From positions 1 through 25,298 of IMG/VR virus record IMGVR_UViG_3300025929_000046: DNA of 25,298 nt; one strand, given 5' to 3'. The stretch comes from a virus. Positions 5,904-13,442 of the stretch are shown here, in pieces (positions within the stretch are counted from its first letter, which is position 1; the number at the start of each line of letters is the position of its first letter). The position numbers and the translations under genes were made by a program. The notes beneath the pieces were generated by a model. It saw only the letters and a list, made by a program, of their open reading frames with translations, was not told the DNA's origin and ran no database searches.

Positions 5904-5933
5904 TTGTCCGCTCGTCACAAACCGCGCTATACT
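5904..5933 (+). promoter_or_regulatory. Predicted rightward promoter for the packaging/structural operon
   Basis: TTGTCC (5904-5909), 18 bp, then TATACT (5928-5933) gives 4/6 and 5/6 matches to sigma-70 boxes. The start of transcription would be near 5940, leaving a leader of about 92 nt before the first ORF. Its -35 box lies back to back with the -35 of the leftward promoter. Confidence 0.55.
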
Positions 5934-5939
5934 GTAGGT

Positions 5940-6028
5940 GAGCGCACGCCAATTGTGTGCTCGCGGGTCCATAGCCATTGCACCGGAAGTCATCTCCTCC
6001 TTTCCCGCTTCCGGTGCCTCCGGGGAGA
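5940..6028 (+). promoter_or_regulatory. Structured leader upstream of the terminase genes (candidate cos/regulatory region)
   Basis: An imperfect inverted repeat lies at 5940-5947/5955-5962 (7 of 8 bp), at the predicted transcript start. A perfect 10-bp inverted repeat (GCACCGGAAG at 5980-5989, CTTCCGGTGC at 6008-6017) encloses an 18-nt pyrimidine-rich loop. The loop contains TCTCC, complementary to GGAGA (6024-6028) in the ribosome site of the first ORF, so a pseudoknot that masks the site is possible. Non-coding DNA just upstream of terS is also where cos sites often lie. Confidence 0.5.
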
Positions 6029-6031
6029 TTT

Positions 6032-6127
6032 ATGATTGTCTCTATAGTTGCCGGATGCCTGCTACTCGCCGTGCTTTTTGCGGCTGTTCGCTGGCTCATC
6101 GGCAAGATGATAGATGCGAGCGAATGA
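6032..6127 (+). CDS. Tiny single-span membrane peptide (31 aa)
   Basis: This short ORF has a good ribosome site (CGGGGAG, 6021-6027) and encodes a 31-aa peptide. Nearly all of residues 2-25 is a hydrophobic membrane segment (IVSIVAGCLLLAVLFAAVRW and on), followed by a short charged tail. Its TGA overlaps the ATG of the small terminase gene (ATGA, 6124-6127). terS itself has no convincing Shine-Dalgarno, so translating this peptide probably delivers ribosomes to terS. It may be a true membrane peptide or mainly a leader for coupling. Confidence 0.6.
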   Translation: MIVSIVAGCLLLAVLFAAVRWLIGKMIDASE

Positions 6128-6717
6128 GTCAGCGACAGGTTGATTGGTCTGCCGTTCGTGACGACTATGAAAGCGGCAAATTCTCCCAAAGTGAGCTTGA
6201 GCGCAAGTATCGCGTGTCCCGTCGCGCCATTAGTAAGCGTGCGGTCAAGGAAAAGTGGTCCCAGGTCAGGTCCCAGGTCCCACCTTCAGGAAACCCAGGA
6301 AATAATACGCGGGATATTGATGCGCTGATGCGCGCCCATATGGCACTCAAGATCTACTTTGAGGAGCGGCCTACCTGGGACGAGATCGCAGATCGCTCAG
6401 GGTTCGCCAGCCGTGGCGCTGCCCATAACGCTGTGAGACGCGAACTCACTAATCGCATTGACCGCGACGTGCAAAACTTGCGGGACGAAGAACTCTTTAT
6501 GCTGCAAAGCCTCCAGGCTCGTGCTTATAAAGATGCGATGGACGAAAACAACAAAAATTGGAGCTGGTCCGCTGATCGTGTGGTAAACATCTCCAAACGC
6601 AAGTCAGAACTGATGGGACTCGACAAACGACCCGAGGAGGAACTTGCCAATCAGAACTACACGAAGCGCATTATCCTGACCCACGGAGAGAACAGCGATG
6701 CCAGCAGCAACCAGTGA
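6124..6717 (+). CDS. terS: Terminase small subunit
   Basis: The small terminase subunit binds the phage packaging site and hands DNA to the large subunit. The 197-aa product starts MSQRQVDWSAVRDDYESGKF and has a helix-turn-helix at residues about 12-46 (SQSELERKYRVSRRAISKRA), as seen in many terminase small subunits. A second helical region with DEIADRSGFASRGAAHNAVR follows, then an acidic C-terminus. A longer frame from 5938 is rejected because it would read through the predicted leader hairpin. It overlaps the upstream peptide by 4 nt and terL by 20 nt. The position directly before terL strongly supports the call. Confidence 0.85.
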   Translation: MSQRQVDWSAVRDDYESGKFSQSELERKYRVSRRAISKRAVKEKWSQVRSQVPPSGNPGNNTRDIDALMRAHMALKIYFEERPTWDEIADRSGFASRGAAHNAVRRELTNRIDRDVQNLRDEELFMLQSLQARAYKDAMDENNKNWSWSADRVVNISKRKSELMGLDKRPEEELANQNYTKRIILTHGENSDASSNQ

Positions 6718-8029
6718 GATCGTTGAGACCTACCGCCCGCGTGGCAATATCTCCCGCCTGTTTACTCACGGCGGCTCGGAGATCATTCTCAGTGGCCCGG
6801 CTGGCACCGGCAAGTCGCGTGGCAACCTGGAGTACATCAACTATCTTGCCATGACCTACCCAGGCAGCCGTCACCTTATGGTCAGGAAAACACGCCGCTC
6901 GCTCACAGAGTCTGGCATGGTGACGTTTGAGCAGAAAGTGATTCATCCGGCTCAGGGTGTGCGCTGGAAAACGAGTATGCAGCAGTATCAGTATCCTAAC
7001 GGCTCCGTCCTGGCTGTCGGCGGCCTCGATAAGCCGTCGAAAATCATGTCGAGCGAATGGGATACTATCTATTTTCAGGAGGCTACAGAGGGTACTGAGG
7101 AGGACTGGGAGTCGTGCTCTATTCGTCTCAGGAACGGTAAAACACCGCTACAGCAGATGCTTGGGGATGTGAACCCAGGACCGGCTAGCCACTGGATCAG
7201 GCAGCGCGCATTAGAGCAACGCGTCGCTCTCCTGGATACTCGCCACGAAGATAACCCGGTTCTATTTGATGACCGAGGGCAGATCACCGAAGAAGGCAAA
7301 CGCTACCTGGGCAGACTGGACCAGCTTACAGGCGTGCGTTACAAACGCTATCGCTTGGGTTTGTGGGTGTCTGCAGAGGGTATGATCTACGAGGATACAT
7401 GGGAGCCCGCGCGCAATATCATCGATCGTTTTGACATCCCACTGGCCTGGCCGCGCTATATAGCCGTAGATTTTGGCTACACGAATCCGTTCGCCTGCCT
7501 TTGGGCCGCACAAGACCCTGACGGGCGTTTGTACATCTATCGGCAACTCTACAAAACCAGAACACTAGTAGAGGACCACGCTCAGACCATCAAACACTAT
7601 TCTCGCTGGGGAGAAAAGGGCGGTGATCCGCTCCCGCGCGCCATCATCTGCGATCACGACGCAGAGGACCGTGCGACGTTAGAGCGGCATCTTGTCCTGG
7701 CAACAACTCCTGCAGTCAAGAATGTGAGTTCTGGCATACAGGCTGTCTCGTCCAGGTTCAGGGCAGCAGGTGACGGTAAGCCGCGCGTGATGATCTTCCG
7801 GGATTGCTTGCCTATCGGACAACGAGACCGCGACCTGATGGAAAGCAAAAAGCCGACCTGCCTGGAAGAGGAACCAGAGAGCTACATCTGGGATACCCGT
7901 CAGGGCATGAAACGTGGCGAGCAGCCGGTGAAAGAGTATGACCACGCCTTAGACGCGCTGCGTTATCTTGTGGCTCACTTCGATCTGCAGGGCGATAGTG
8001 TGAGCTACATACCAAGTATCTGGCAGTGA
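6698..8029 (+). CDS. terL: Terminase large subunit (packaging ATPase/nuclease)
   Basis: This is the motor that pumps DNA into proheads and cuts the concatemer. Of 443 aa, the N-terminal ATPase shows Walker A GPAGTGKS (residues 33-40) and Walker B IYFQEA (about 124-129), with the Glu expected for ATP hydrolysis. The C-terminal RNase H-like nuclease shows AVDFGYTNPFACLW (about 255-268), an acidic ICDHDAED (about 317-324) and DHALDALRYL (about 414-423). The ATG at 6698 overlaps terS by 20 nt and is preceded by GGAGAG. It belongs to the Terminase_3/6-like group typical of SPP1-like siphoviruses. All key residues are present. Confidence 0.96.
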   Translation: MPAATSEIVETYRPRGNISRLFTHGGSEIILSGPAGTGKSRGNLEYINYLAMTYPGSRHLMVRKTRRSLTESGMVTFEQKVIHPAQGVRWKTSMQQYQYPNGSVLAVGGLDKPSKIMSSEWDTIYFQEATEGTEEDWESCSIRLRNGKTPLQQMLGDVNPGPASHWIRQRALEQRVALLDTRHEDNPVLFDDRGQITEEGKRYLGRLDQLTGVRYKRYRLGLWVSAEGMIYEDTWEPARNIIDRFDIPLAWPRYIAVDFGYTNPFACLWAAQDPDGRLYIYRQLYKTRTLVEDHAQTIKHYSRWGEKGGDPLPRAIICDHDAEDRATLERHLVLATTPAVKNVSSGIQAVSSRFRAAGDGKPRVMIFRDCLPIGQRDRDLMESKKPTCLEEEPESYIWDTRQGMKRGEQPVKEYDHALDALRYLVAHFDLQGDSVSYIPSIWQ

Positions 8030-8039
8030 TGAGGTGCAT

Positions 8040-8450
8040 ATGTATAAATATCGAGTTTGGGACAAAGGGCGCAAGAAAATGTCTCCAGTGGCTTGCATCC
8101 ACTTTGGGGATGACGGCAGCGCTCTGACTATCATGATCGATCCCGCGCCGAAAGGGCCAAACATACCGCATGTTGACCTCGTTAAGGGGGAGAATGCGGT
8201 ACTCATGCAGTTCACCGGGCTCCAGGACAGAAAAGGCAAAGAGATCTATGAGTGCGATATTGTGCGGATTAATCATCCAGCAGATCGCACAGACTTTACC
8301 AACGTGGTTGGTGAGGTCTTCTGGTGGCAAGAAGAAGGTGGATGGTATCACACAAACAACCACGGCAGACCGCCAAAGCGCATGTGGCAATACGTTGAGG
8401 TTATTGGCAATATCTACGAATCGCCTGAACTCCTGGAGAAGCGCACATGA
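8040..8450 (+). CDS. YopX family protein
   Basis: A 136-aa member of the YopX family (named after a Bacillus phage SPbeta protein), of unknown biochemical role. It begins MYKYRVWDKGRKKMSPV and carries the hallmark FTGLQDRKGKEIYECDIVRI, then VVGEVFWWQEEGGWY and a C-terminal VIGNIYESPELL. ATG 8040 is preferred to GTG 8034 because GAGG lies at a suitable distance; both are possible. The TGA overlaps the portal start (ATGA). YopX genes usually sit among early or accessory phage genes, so a place between terL and portal in the late operon is unusual. Confidence 0.85.
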   Translation: MYKYRVWDKGRKKMSPVACIHFGDDGSALTIMIDPAPKGPNIPHVDLVKGENAVLMQFTGLQDRKGKEIYECDIVRINHPADRTDFTNVVGEVFWWQEEGGWYHTNNHGRPPKRMWQYVEVIGNIYESPELLEKRT

Positions 8451-9910
8451 TAGCACCCACCTACAGCCAGCCACCAAACAACCCTGACGCGCTCACCCTG
8501 GCTCAGGCACCCGCGCCACAAGTGGACCTGGACCGCAAGCGCGAAATGCACGAGGCATGGAAGGCGTACAGAGGCCAATTCCAGAAGCCGCTCAAGGTCA
8601 AGAAAGACCAGCCAGACGACAACATTTTGAGCAATCGCTGTGCTCCGATCGTGGATAAAGGCGTCTCGTTTTTGTTCGGTCAGATCGTCAAGATCGAAGT
8701 CCCAGACGAACAGGACCAGGCCTACCTCGCCGAACTTTTTGGCGATGACGACGACATGATGACGCTCTTCAGCAAGATGTCACACAATGGCGGCGTCTGC
8801 GGTCACAACTTCGCAAAGGTCATCCCAGCGACTGGTAACATGCAATATCCTCGTGTGATTCCGCTGGACCCGCAAATTATCAGGACCGTTACCCTGCCTG
8901 ACGACTGCGAGATACCACTTGCCTATATCATCGAATACCCATCCTGGAATGAATGGCAGAAACGCCAGATTATTGCCCGCGTTGACCCCAACAGCGATAT
9001 TTCCACCGCTGGTCCAGAAGATCTGGAGGATACATGGCTCATCGCGAACTATGTGCGCAAGGGCAGCAGCGGGACCTGGATACAGAAGGGCGATGTGATC
9101 GAATGGGACTATCCGTTCCCTCCGATCATCGATAATCAGAATCTTCCCAACCCGAATGAGTTCTGGGGTACACCGGACTTGACCCCGGACTTGATCGGCA
9201 TGAATAAAGCCATCATCTTTGTGCTCAGCAATCTCGCCAGGATACTCAAGTTTCATGGTCACCCCAAAACCTGGATTAAAGGAGCTAACGCCTCGCAAAT
9301 CCAAACGGGCGTTGACGACATACTCGTGCTCCAGAGCACGGAGGCGGAGGTTGGTAACCTGGAGATGACTTCTAGCCTGGCAGACTTCTTGAGCCTGCTG
9401 GCAGACTTACGCGCTGATATGGACGAGCAGAGCCGTGTCCCTGCCGTAGCCCTGGGCAGATTGGCAGACCTGCCAAAGGGCAATATCTCGGGTGTTGCCC
9501 TTCAGTTGCTCTTTCAACCGTTGTTGGAAAAGACGATTCTGAAACAGCGGCTCTACGGCGCGGCTATCCGCCAACTGGTGCGCGTTCTGCTGGTGCTGGC
9601 AGGCCGCCTGGCAGCCACGCAGATGGCAAAGTATCAGGTCAAACTACATTGGCAAAATCTATTGCCAGTAGACGACCTGGCAGCCGCTCAAACAGCTCAA
9701 ATATTGCAGGCCATTGGCGTAAGTGACGACACTCTCATGCAGCAGCTCGGATACAATGCCGACGACGAGGCAGAGAAGAGCGCCAAAGAGGATCAGGCGA
9801 AAATGACCGCCTTCTCACGCGGGCAAGGCTTTCCACCGCAAGCGCAACCGGGTCAGGATGCTCAACAGGATCAGGCAGCACAGCAGAAAGCCGAGGAAAA
9901 TAAGCCATGA
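8447..9910 (+). CDS. Portal protein (SPP1 gp6-like)
   Basis: A dodecameric portal forms the vertex through which DNA enters and leaves the head. The 487-aa product matches the SPP1 gp6 family in size and layout. An N-terminal segment (DDNILSNRCAPIVDKGVSFL) is followed by a central alpha/beta region, then a helical stretch including SRVPAVALGRLADLPKGNIS and GVALQLLFQPLLEKTILKQR, which is characteristic of the family. The C-terminus is Gln-rich and polar. It follows the YopX-like gene with an ATGA overlap, and its own stop overlaps the next start. Position after terL supports the call. Confidence 0.9.
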   Translation: MIAPTYSQPPNNPDALTLAQAPAPQVDLDRKREMHEAWKAYRGQFQKPLKVKKDQPDDNILSNRCAPIVDKGVSFLFGQIVKIEVPDEQDQAYLAELFGDDDDMMTLFSKMSHNGGVCGHNFAKVIPATGNMQYPRVIPLDPQIIRTVTLPDDCEIPLAYIIEYPSWNEWQKRQIIARVDPNSDISTAGPEDLEDTWLIANYVRKGSSGTWIQKGDVIEWDYPFPPIIDNQNLPNPNEFWGTPDLTPDLIGMNKAIIFVLSNLARILKFHGHPKTWIKGANASQIQTGVDDILVLQSTEAEVGNLEMTSSLADFLSLLADLRADMDEQSRVPAVALGRLADLPKGNISGVALQLLFQPLLEKTILKQRLYGAAIRQLVRVLLVLAGRLAATQMAKYQVKLHWQNLLPVDDLAAAQTAQILQAIGVSDDTLMQQLGYNADDEAEKSAKEDQAKMTAFSRGQGFPPQAQPGQDAQQDQAAQQKAEENKP

Positions 9911-10959
9911 GCCAAGGCCAGATGCAGCGTCACCTTGCCCAATATCGCCAGCTGCTCTTGCATCGCGAACAGCAAGCCCTGCAAAGCCTTGAGCGCGCCT
10001 ATCAGAACTCGCTCAAGGGCATACAGCCGCGCTTAGACCGCTTGTACGACCAGATGGTGAACGCCCTGGGAGATGGCGAGAAATTGCCCGCTAACTGGCT
10101 TTATGAGGCCGGAAGGCTGGAAGCGATTAAGAAATTTCTGAAAGGCGAGATCAACCATTTCGGAGTCCTGGCACAGCTCACGACCGGGCAACTGCAAAGG
10201 TTTGGCGTCCAGTTAGGCGAACGGGCTGCGCTCGACTTGCTCAAGGCTACGCTTCCAACGGGCGTGAAGTGGTCGTTCGGGGTGCCGTCTCCTGCTGCCA
10301 TTGCCAATCTGGTTGGCGCAACGCAGGCCGGGAGCCCGCTCGCTGATCTGTTCTCTGGCTTCGGCGCTGAGGCTGCGGAAAACGTGAGCAAGGCGCTGAT
10401 AACCGGGCTCACAGCGGGCGACAATCCGCGCAAAGTGGCTACCGATGTACAGCAGGCGCTCGGAACGTCCAGGAATAGGGCGTTGACAATCAGCAGGAAC
10501 GAGATGTTGCGATGCTACAAAAGCGCGGCGCTAGAGTCTTATAGGGCTAACGACGACATCATGAGTCAGTGGCGCTGGCAGGCGGATAAGTCCGGGCGGA
10601 CCTGTGCTGTATGTCTGGCTATGGATGGCAGTCTGCACGACCTGGACGAGGACTTCGAGAGCCATGTTCAGTGCAGGTGCGCGCCGGTCCCAGTCACAAA
10701 ATCCTGGGAGGATATTTTGAGTGGCACGGGAATTGACACAAGCATACCTGAGACTTCCGCCAGCGCTGACGACTATCAGTCTGGCTCAGACTGGTTCGCT
10801 CAGCAGTCTGAGGCCGTGCAGAGGCAGGTGTTGGGAAACGCCAAGTACAAAGCGTATCAAAATGGCGATCTGGAGTTGAGTGACCTCGTGGGGGTCTCCC
10901 ATGACGAAAAATGGGGAGCCTCCCGCTATGAAAAGAGTTTAAAGGACGCATTGAAATGA
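9907..10959 (+). CDS. Minor head / head morphogenesis protein (SPP1 gp7 / Mu gpF-like)
   Basis: A 350-aa minor head protein; SPP1 gp7 and Mu gpF relatives associate with the portal and influence DNA entry or ejection. The family core is at residues about 170-265: ALTISRNEMLRCYKSAALES, then WRWQADKSGRTCAVCLAMDG and the C-terminal HVQCRCAPVPV. The C-x2-C and C-x-C pairs are typical and may bind metal. The N-terminal 160 residues are helical. It overlaps portal and the next gene by ATGA on both sides, as expected in a portal-gp7 pair. Confidence 0.88.
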   Translation: MSQGQMQRHLAQYRQLLLHREQQALQSLERAYQNSLKGIQPRLDRLYDQMVNALGDGEKLPANWLYEAGRLEAIKKFLKGEINHFGVLAQLTTGQLQRFGVQLGERAALDLLKATLPTGVKWSFGVPSPAAIANLVGATQAGSPLADLFSGFGAEAAENVSKALITGLTAGDNPRKVATDVQQALGTSRNRALTISRNEMLRCYKSAALESYRANDDIMSQWRWQADKSGRTCAVCLAMDGSLHDLDEDFESHVQCRCAPVPVTKSWEDILSGTGIDTSIPETSASADDYQSGSDWFAQQSEAVQRQVLGNAKYKAYQNGDLELSDLVGVSHDEKWGASRYEKSLKDALK

Positions 10960-11210
10960 CCGATTTACGTCTCGTAGGCAATGAGCCAGCGCCACAACCA
11001 CAGCAACCGCAGTTTCCGCAAACGAACGTGCAAATCCAGGCCAGCGGTCTGGTGATATCCACTATCCTGGCGCCAGGTCTCGCCATCACGACCGCTCTGG
11101 ATGAGCAGACAATGAACCAGATCTGCACCGACTGGATAAGATCGCGCCGGGATATCAAAAGGCAGTTGGACCTGGCGGCAGAAGTGATGCGAACGAAGAA
11201 CAGGCAGTGA
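10956..11210 (+). CDS. Hypothetical protein (84 aa)
   Basis: This 84-aa protein has a Pro/Gln-rich start (residues 9-23), a short hydrophobic middle (SGLVISTILAPGLAITTALD) and a charged helical C-terminus (WIRSRRDIKRQLDLAAEVMR). It is coupled to the head morphogenesis gene by an ATGA overlap. The hydrophobic middle is too weak to call a membrane span. Proteins of this shape are often annotated as hypothetical in siphovirus head operons. No function is recognised. Confidence 0.65.
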   Translation: MTDLRLVGNEPAPQPQQPQFPQTNVQIQASGLVISTILAPGLAITTALDEQTMNQICTDWIRSRRDIKRQLDLAAEVMRTKNRQ

Positions 11211-11241
11211 TGAGATTATTCCCGGAAAGGAAACTAAGCAC

Positions 11242-11355
11242 ATGGGCGGAAAACCGAAAACCAACACGCCAAAGGACATGAGGCTCAAGGAAAACAACCC
11301 GAACGCTGGCAAACCGAAGCCAGCAGGTCCAACCACAAAGAAAGGTGGCAAGTAG
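11242..11355 (+). CDS. Tiny basic Lys/Pro/Gly-rich protein (37 aa)
   Basis: This short ORF (MGGKPKTNTPKDMRLKENNP and 17 more residues, ending TTKKGGK) has GGAAAGGA upstream. It is very basic and rich in Lys, Pro, Gly and Asn, with KPK repeated, so it is likely disordered. Its stop lies one base before the ATG of the next gene, so it fills the gap exactly, which supports it as real. A nucleic-acid-binding or charge-neutralising role in the head is speculation. Confidence 0.55.
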   Translation: MGGKPKTNTPKDMRLKENNPNAGKPKPAGPTTKKGGK

Positions 11356-11356
11356 T

Positions 11357-11683
11357 ATGGCAGAAGTCTCTGACGCGAAATGGGACGGCAGCCCTAGCAA
11401 CTGGAAAGACACGCCATCGTATTGCGACTCATGCGCCATCAACATGAATACTGGCGACCGCGCCGACTGGATGCAGGATAAGTGCAAGTTGCCATTTAAA
11501 TTTCCTGATGGCGCAATCAGCACTGTTTCTATTGCTACCTGTGCAGCGGCTCTTAACGGCGCGAGAGGCGGCTTGAAGGACGTTCCCGCTGATGCCAAAA
11601 AGAAGGCCGCCAGGACACTCATCAGCGCCTATCGAGAGGCACAGATGGACCCGCCAGACAATTTGAAGAAAATGGCCCAATAA
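11357..11683 (+). CDS. Phage head-operon protein with Cys motif (108 aa)
   Basis: This 108-aa protein begins MAEVSDAKWDGSPSNWKDTP and carries YCDSCAINMN (C-x2-C, residues about 21-30), KCKLPFKFPDG and a conserved AALNGARGGLK followed by ARTLISAYREAQMDPPDNL. The WDGS...CKLP...PDG...AALNGARGG pattern is familiar from phage head proteins, where it also occurs as a C-terminal tail of prohead proteases and related proteins. Here it is a free-standing protein just before the scaffold. The frame extends to GTG 11345 but ATG 11357, after AAAGGTGG, is used. A role in prohead assembly is inferred from context and motif. Confidence 0.65.
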   Translation: MAEVSDAKWDGSPSNWKDTPSYCDSCAINMNTGDRADWMQDKCKLPFKFPDGAISTVSIATCAAALNGARGGLKDVPADAKKKAARTLISAYREAQMDPPDNLKKMAQ

Positions 11684-11698
11684 CATCCTAACAACACC

Positions 11699-11728
11699 TT
11701 GACAGAATGAGAGGACTTGCGTTACACT
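11699..11728 (+). promoter_or_regulatory. Candidate promoter just upstream of the scaffold ORF
   Basis: TTGACA (11699-11704), an exact sigma-70 -35 match, is followed after 18 bp by TACACT (11723-11728, 4/6 match). The -10 nearly touches the scaffold ATG at 11730. A transcript from it would therefore start inside the scaffold gene and could mainly feed the capsid gene. It may be a chance match. Confidence 0.35.
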
Positions 11729-11729
11729 T

Positions 11730-12407
11730 ATGGCAGACGAGAATAAAACAGCCGATCCCCAGGCGGGAGAGGCTTCCGATAAACCCCAGGGCCAGGAGCC
11801 CACAACCTCGACGAATCCCCAGGCGGGAGAAGTCACCAAACCATCAAAAAGCGCCGAAGATTACGAGCGCATGATAGAGCAGCTCCGTAAAGAGAACGCT
11901 GGTCACCGCACGCGCCTCAAGACCTTTGAGGAAGAGGAGCAGAAGCGGAAAGACGCCGAACTCTCTGAACGTGAGCGCTTAGAAAAGCAACTTGCTCGTG
12001 AGCAAAAGGAGCGTGCTGATTATGTTGCACGTACCCAGGACCGCCTAGTCAATGCGGAGATCCGCTCTATCGCAGCAAAACTTGGCTTTACTGATCCAGC
12101 GGACGCTGTAGCGATGCTCAGCCGCGCCGATCTTGAGTTCGATGACGACGGCACACCGACGAACGCTGAGACGCTTTTACAAGCATTACTGAAAGCCAAG
12201 CCATATCTGGCAGGCCAGCAGCAGACGAAGCAGTCGCCCACATCTGGAGGCGCAACAAATCCGCCTCGTTCTCAGTCTGGCTCAGGAGAGATCACCGCTG
12301 CATACGTGGCCGATGTCATGAGCGGCAAGATACCCTGGCGTGAACTCTCACAGGCACAGCGCACAGCGATCCTGGACTACCAGGCAAAAAATCCTTATCG
12401 GTTCTGA
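11730..12407 (+). CDS. Scaffolding protein
   Basis: The scaffold guides capsid-protein assembly and leaves or is degraded before DNA fills the head. The 225-aa product is typical: an acidic disordered N-terminus, a long charged coiled coil (about residues 42-108, for example RERLEKQLAREQKERADYVA), then a region NAEIRSIAAKLGFTDPADAV and DLEFDDDGTPTN seen in phage scaffold and GP20-like proteins, and a short C-terminal helix with a YRF end. It lies directly before the major capsid gene. The N-terminus contains a repeated PQAGE peptide from a 16-bp DNA repeat. The Shine-Dalgarno (AGAGG) is 15 nt from the ATG, which is longer than usual. Confidence 0.85.
   Translation: MADENKTADPQAGEASDKPQGQEPTTSTNPQAGEVTKPSKSAEDYERMIEQLRKENAGHRTRLKTFEEEEQKRKDAELSERERLEKQLAREQKERADYVARTQDRLVNAEIRSIAAKLGFTDPADAVAMLSRADLEFDDDGTPTNAETLLQALLKAKPYLAGQQQTKQSPTSGGATNPPRSQSGSGEITAAYVADVMSGKIPWRELSQAQRTAILDYQAKNPYRF
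11755..11830 (+). repeat. 16-bp direct repeat inside the scaffold gene
   Basis: ATCCCCAGGCGGGAGA occurs at 11755-11770 and 11815-11830, 60 bp apart and in the same reading frame, so both copies encode PQAGE. It lies in the disordered N-terminus and probably reflects a slippage or duplication event. Confidence 0.85.
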
Positions 12408-12497
12408 ACAGAAAAACGATCATCTTATATCTCGACCTGAGCACCTGAGCCGCTGTAGAGGCGTAAGACTTGGATGTTGAGGCCGGGATGATGGGAG
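12407..12497 (+). promoter_or_regulatory. Duplicated leader element, copy A (before the major capsid gene)
   Basis: This non-coding stretch between scaffold and major capsid genes shares two blocks with 16070-16140, upstream of the major tail gene. 12473-12494 is identical over 22 bp to 16116-16137, and 12428-12445 matches 16087-16104 at 17 of 18 bp. Both copies also share AACAGAA starting at the preceding stop codon. The spacer between the blocks differs (27 nt here, 11 nt there). The element ends in the GGGAG ribosome site. ATCATCT (12419-12425) can pair with GGATGAT (12486-12492), with one G-T wobble. Confidence 0.85.
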
Positions 12498-12506
12498 ATT
12501 AGACAG

Positions 12507-13433
12507 TTGAGTCTCAATCATTTTATACCAGAGATCTGGGCTGGCGAGTTGCTTGTACAGCTTCAGCGTATCCTGGTTTACGGGGCGCTTTTCAACGATG
12601 ACTACGAAGGCGAGATCGAAAACTACGGCGACACCGTGCGCATTAACGCGATCGGCGACATCAACGTATACGACTACTCCAAGGATACAGCCATCAATGC
12701 GCCACAAGGCCTCAGCGACGCTCAGAGTGTGCTGACCATCAATCAGGCCAAATACTACAATTTTGCCGTTGACGACGTGGATAAAGCACAGCAGAACCCC
12801 AAAGTCATGGGGCAGGCCATGATCTGGGCTGCCTACTCCATCAAAAACAAAATGGACCAGTACTTTGCCGGTTTCTACACCGACGCGCCCTCTGCGAACT
12901 TGATCGGGTCTTCTGGCAGCTTTGTCACGCCCGATAAGCCGACATACGACAAGGTCGGCGGTGGTACCGTCATCTACGATTACCTCGTCCTGCTTCACCA
13001 GAAACTCACCGAGTCCCTGACTCCGGAGGCAGGATGCTGGTGTGTCGTTCCGCCGTGGGGCGCTACCCATCTGATGCTCGACCAACGCTTCACAGGCTTC
13101 AACACTGATGCAGGGCGCGCGGCCATCATGAGCGGCAAACTGGATGCTTCCCAGGGGCAGGCCACTGACGGTTATATCGGGCAAGTTGATGGCATGGACG
13201 TGTACAAGAGCGTCAACGCGCCGCACCTTGGGGGCACCGTGGGCGTCACTGGGAGCCAGGATGTTTTCATGGCAGGGCACAAAATGGCCTTGACAAAAGC
13301 CATTGGTCTGACCCAGACCGAAGCATTTCGCCCGCCTGACCGCTTTGCAGACGCTGTGAAGGGTCTGACGCTGTACGGGGCAAAGACCATTCGCCCGAAT
13401 CAGCTTGCTGTTGGCTACTTCCAGCATCCATAG
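12507..13433 (+). CDS. Major capsid protein
   Basis: The main shell protein of the head, 308 aa. It begins MSLNHFIPEIWAGELLVQLQ and continues with YEGEIENYGDTVRINAIGDI, typical of the P22-coat/phage capsid group with an HK97 fold; the C-terminus has TLYGAKTIRPNQLAVGYFQ. The start is a TTG nine nt after GGGAG; no ATG is available near the conserved N-terminus. It follows scaffold directly and is preceded by the duplicated leader. A 345-codon open frame runs antisense to it, but that is a shadow of the codon bias. Confidence 0.9.
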   Translation: MSLNHFIPEIWAGELLVQLQRILVYGALFNDDYEGEIENYGDTVRINAIGDINVYDYSKDTAINAPQGLSDAQSVLTINQAKYYNFAVDDVDKAQQNPKVMGQAMIWAAYSIKNKMDQYFAGFYTDAPSANLIGSSGSFVTPDKPTYDKVGGGTVIYDYLVLLHQKLTESLTPEAGCWCVVPPWGATHLMLDQRFTGFNTDAGRAAIMSGKLDASQGQATDGYIGQVDGMDVYKSVNAPHLGGTVGVTGSQDVFMAGHKMALTKAIGLTQTEAFRPPDRFADAVKGLTLYGAKTIRPNQLAVGYFQHP

Positions 13434-13442
13434 GAGAGGATC

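Noticed and set aside
5938-6123. N-terminal extension of the terminase small subunit from 5938
   Set aside because: It would read through the predicted leader hairpin and its first 60 residues are unlike a terminase. ATG 6124 is coupled to the 31-aa ORF and starts just before the helix-turn-helix.
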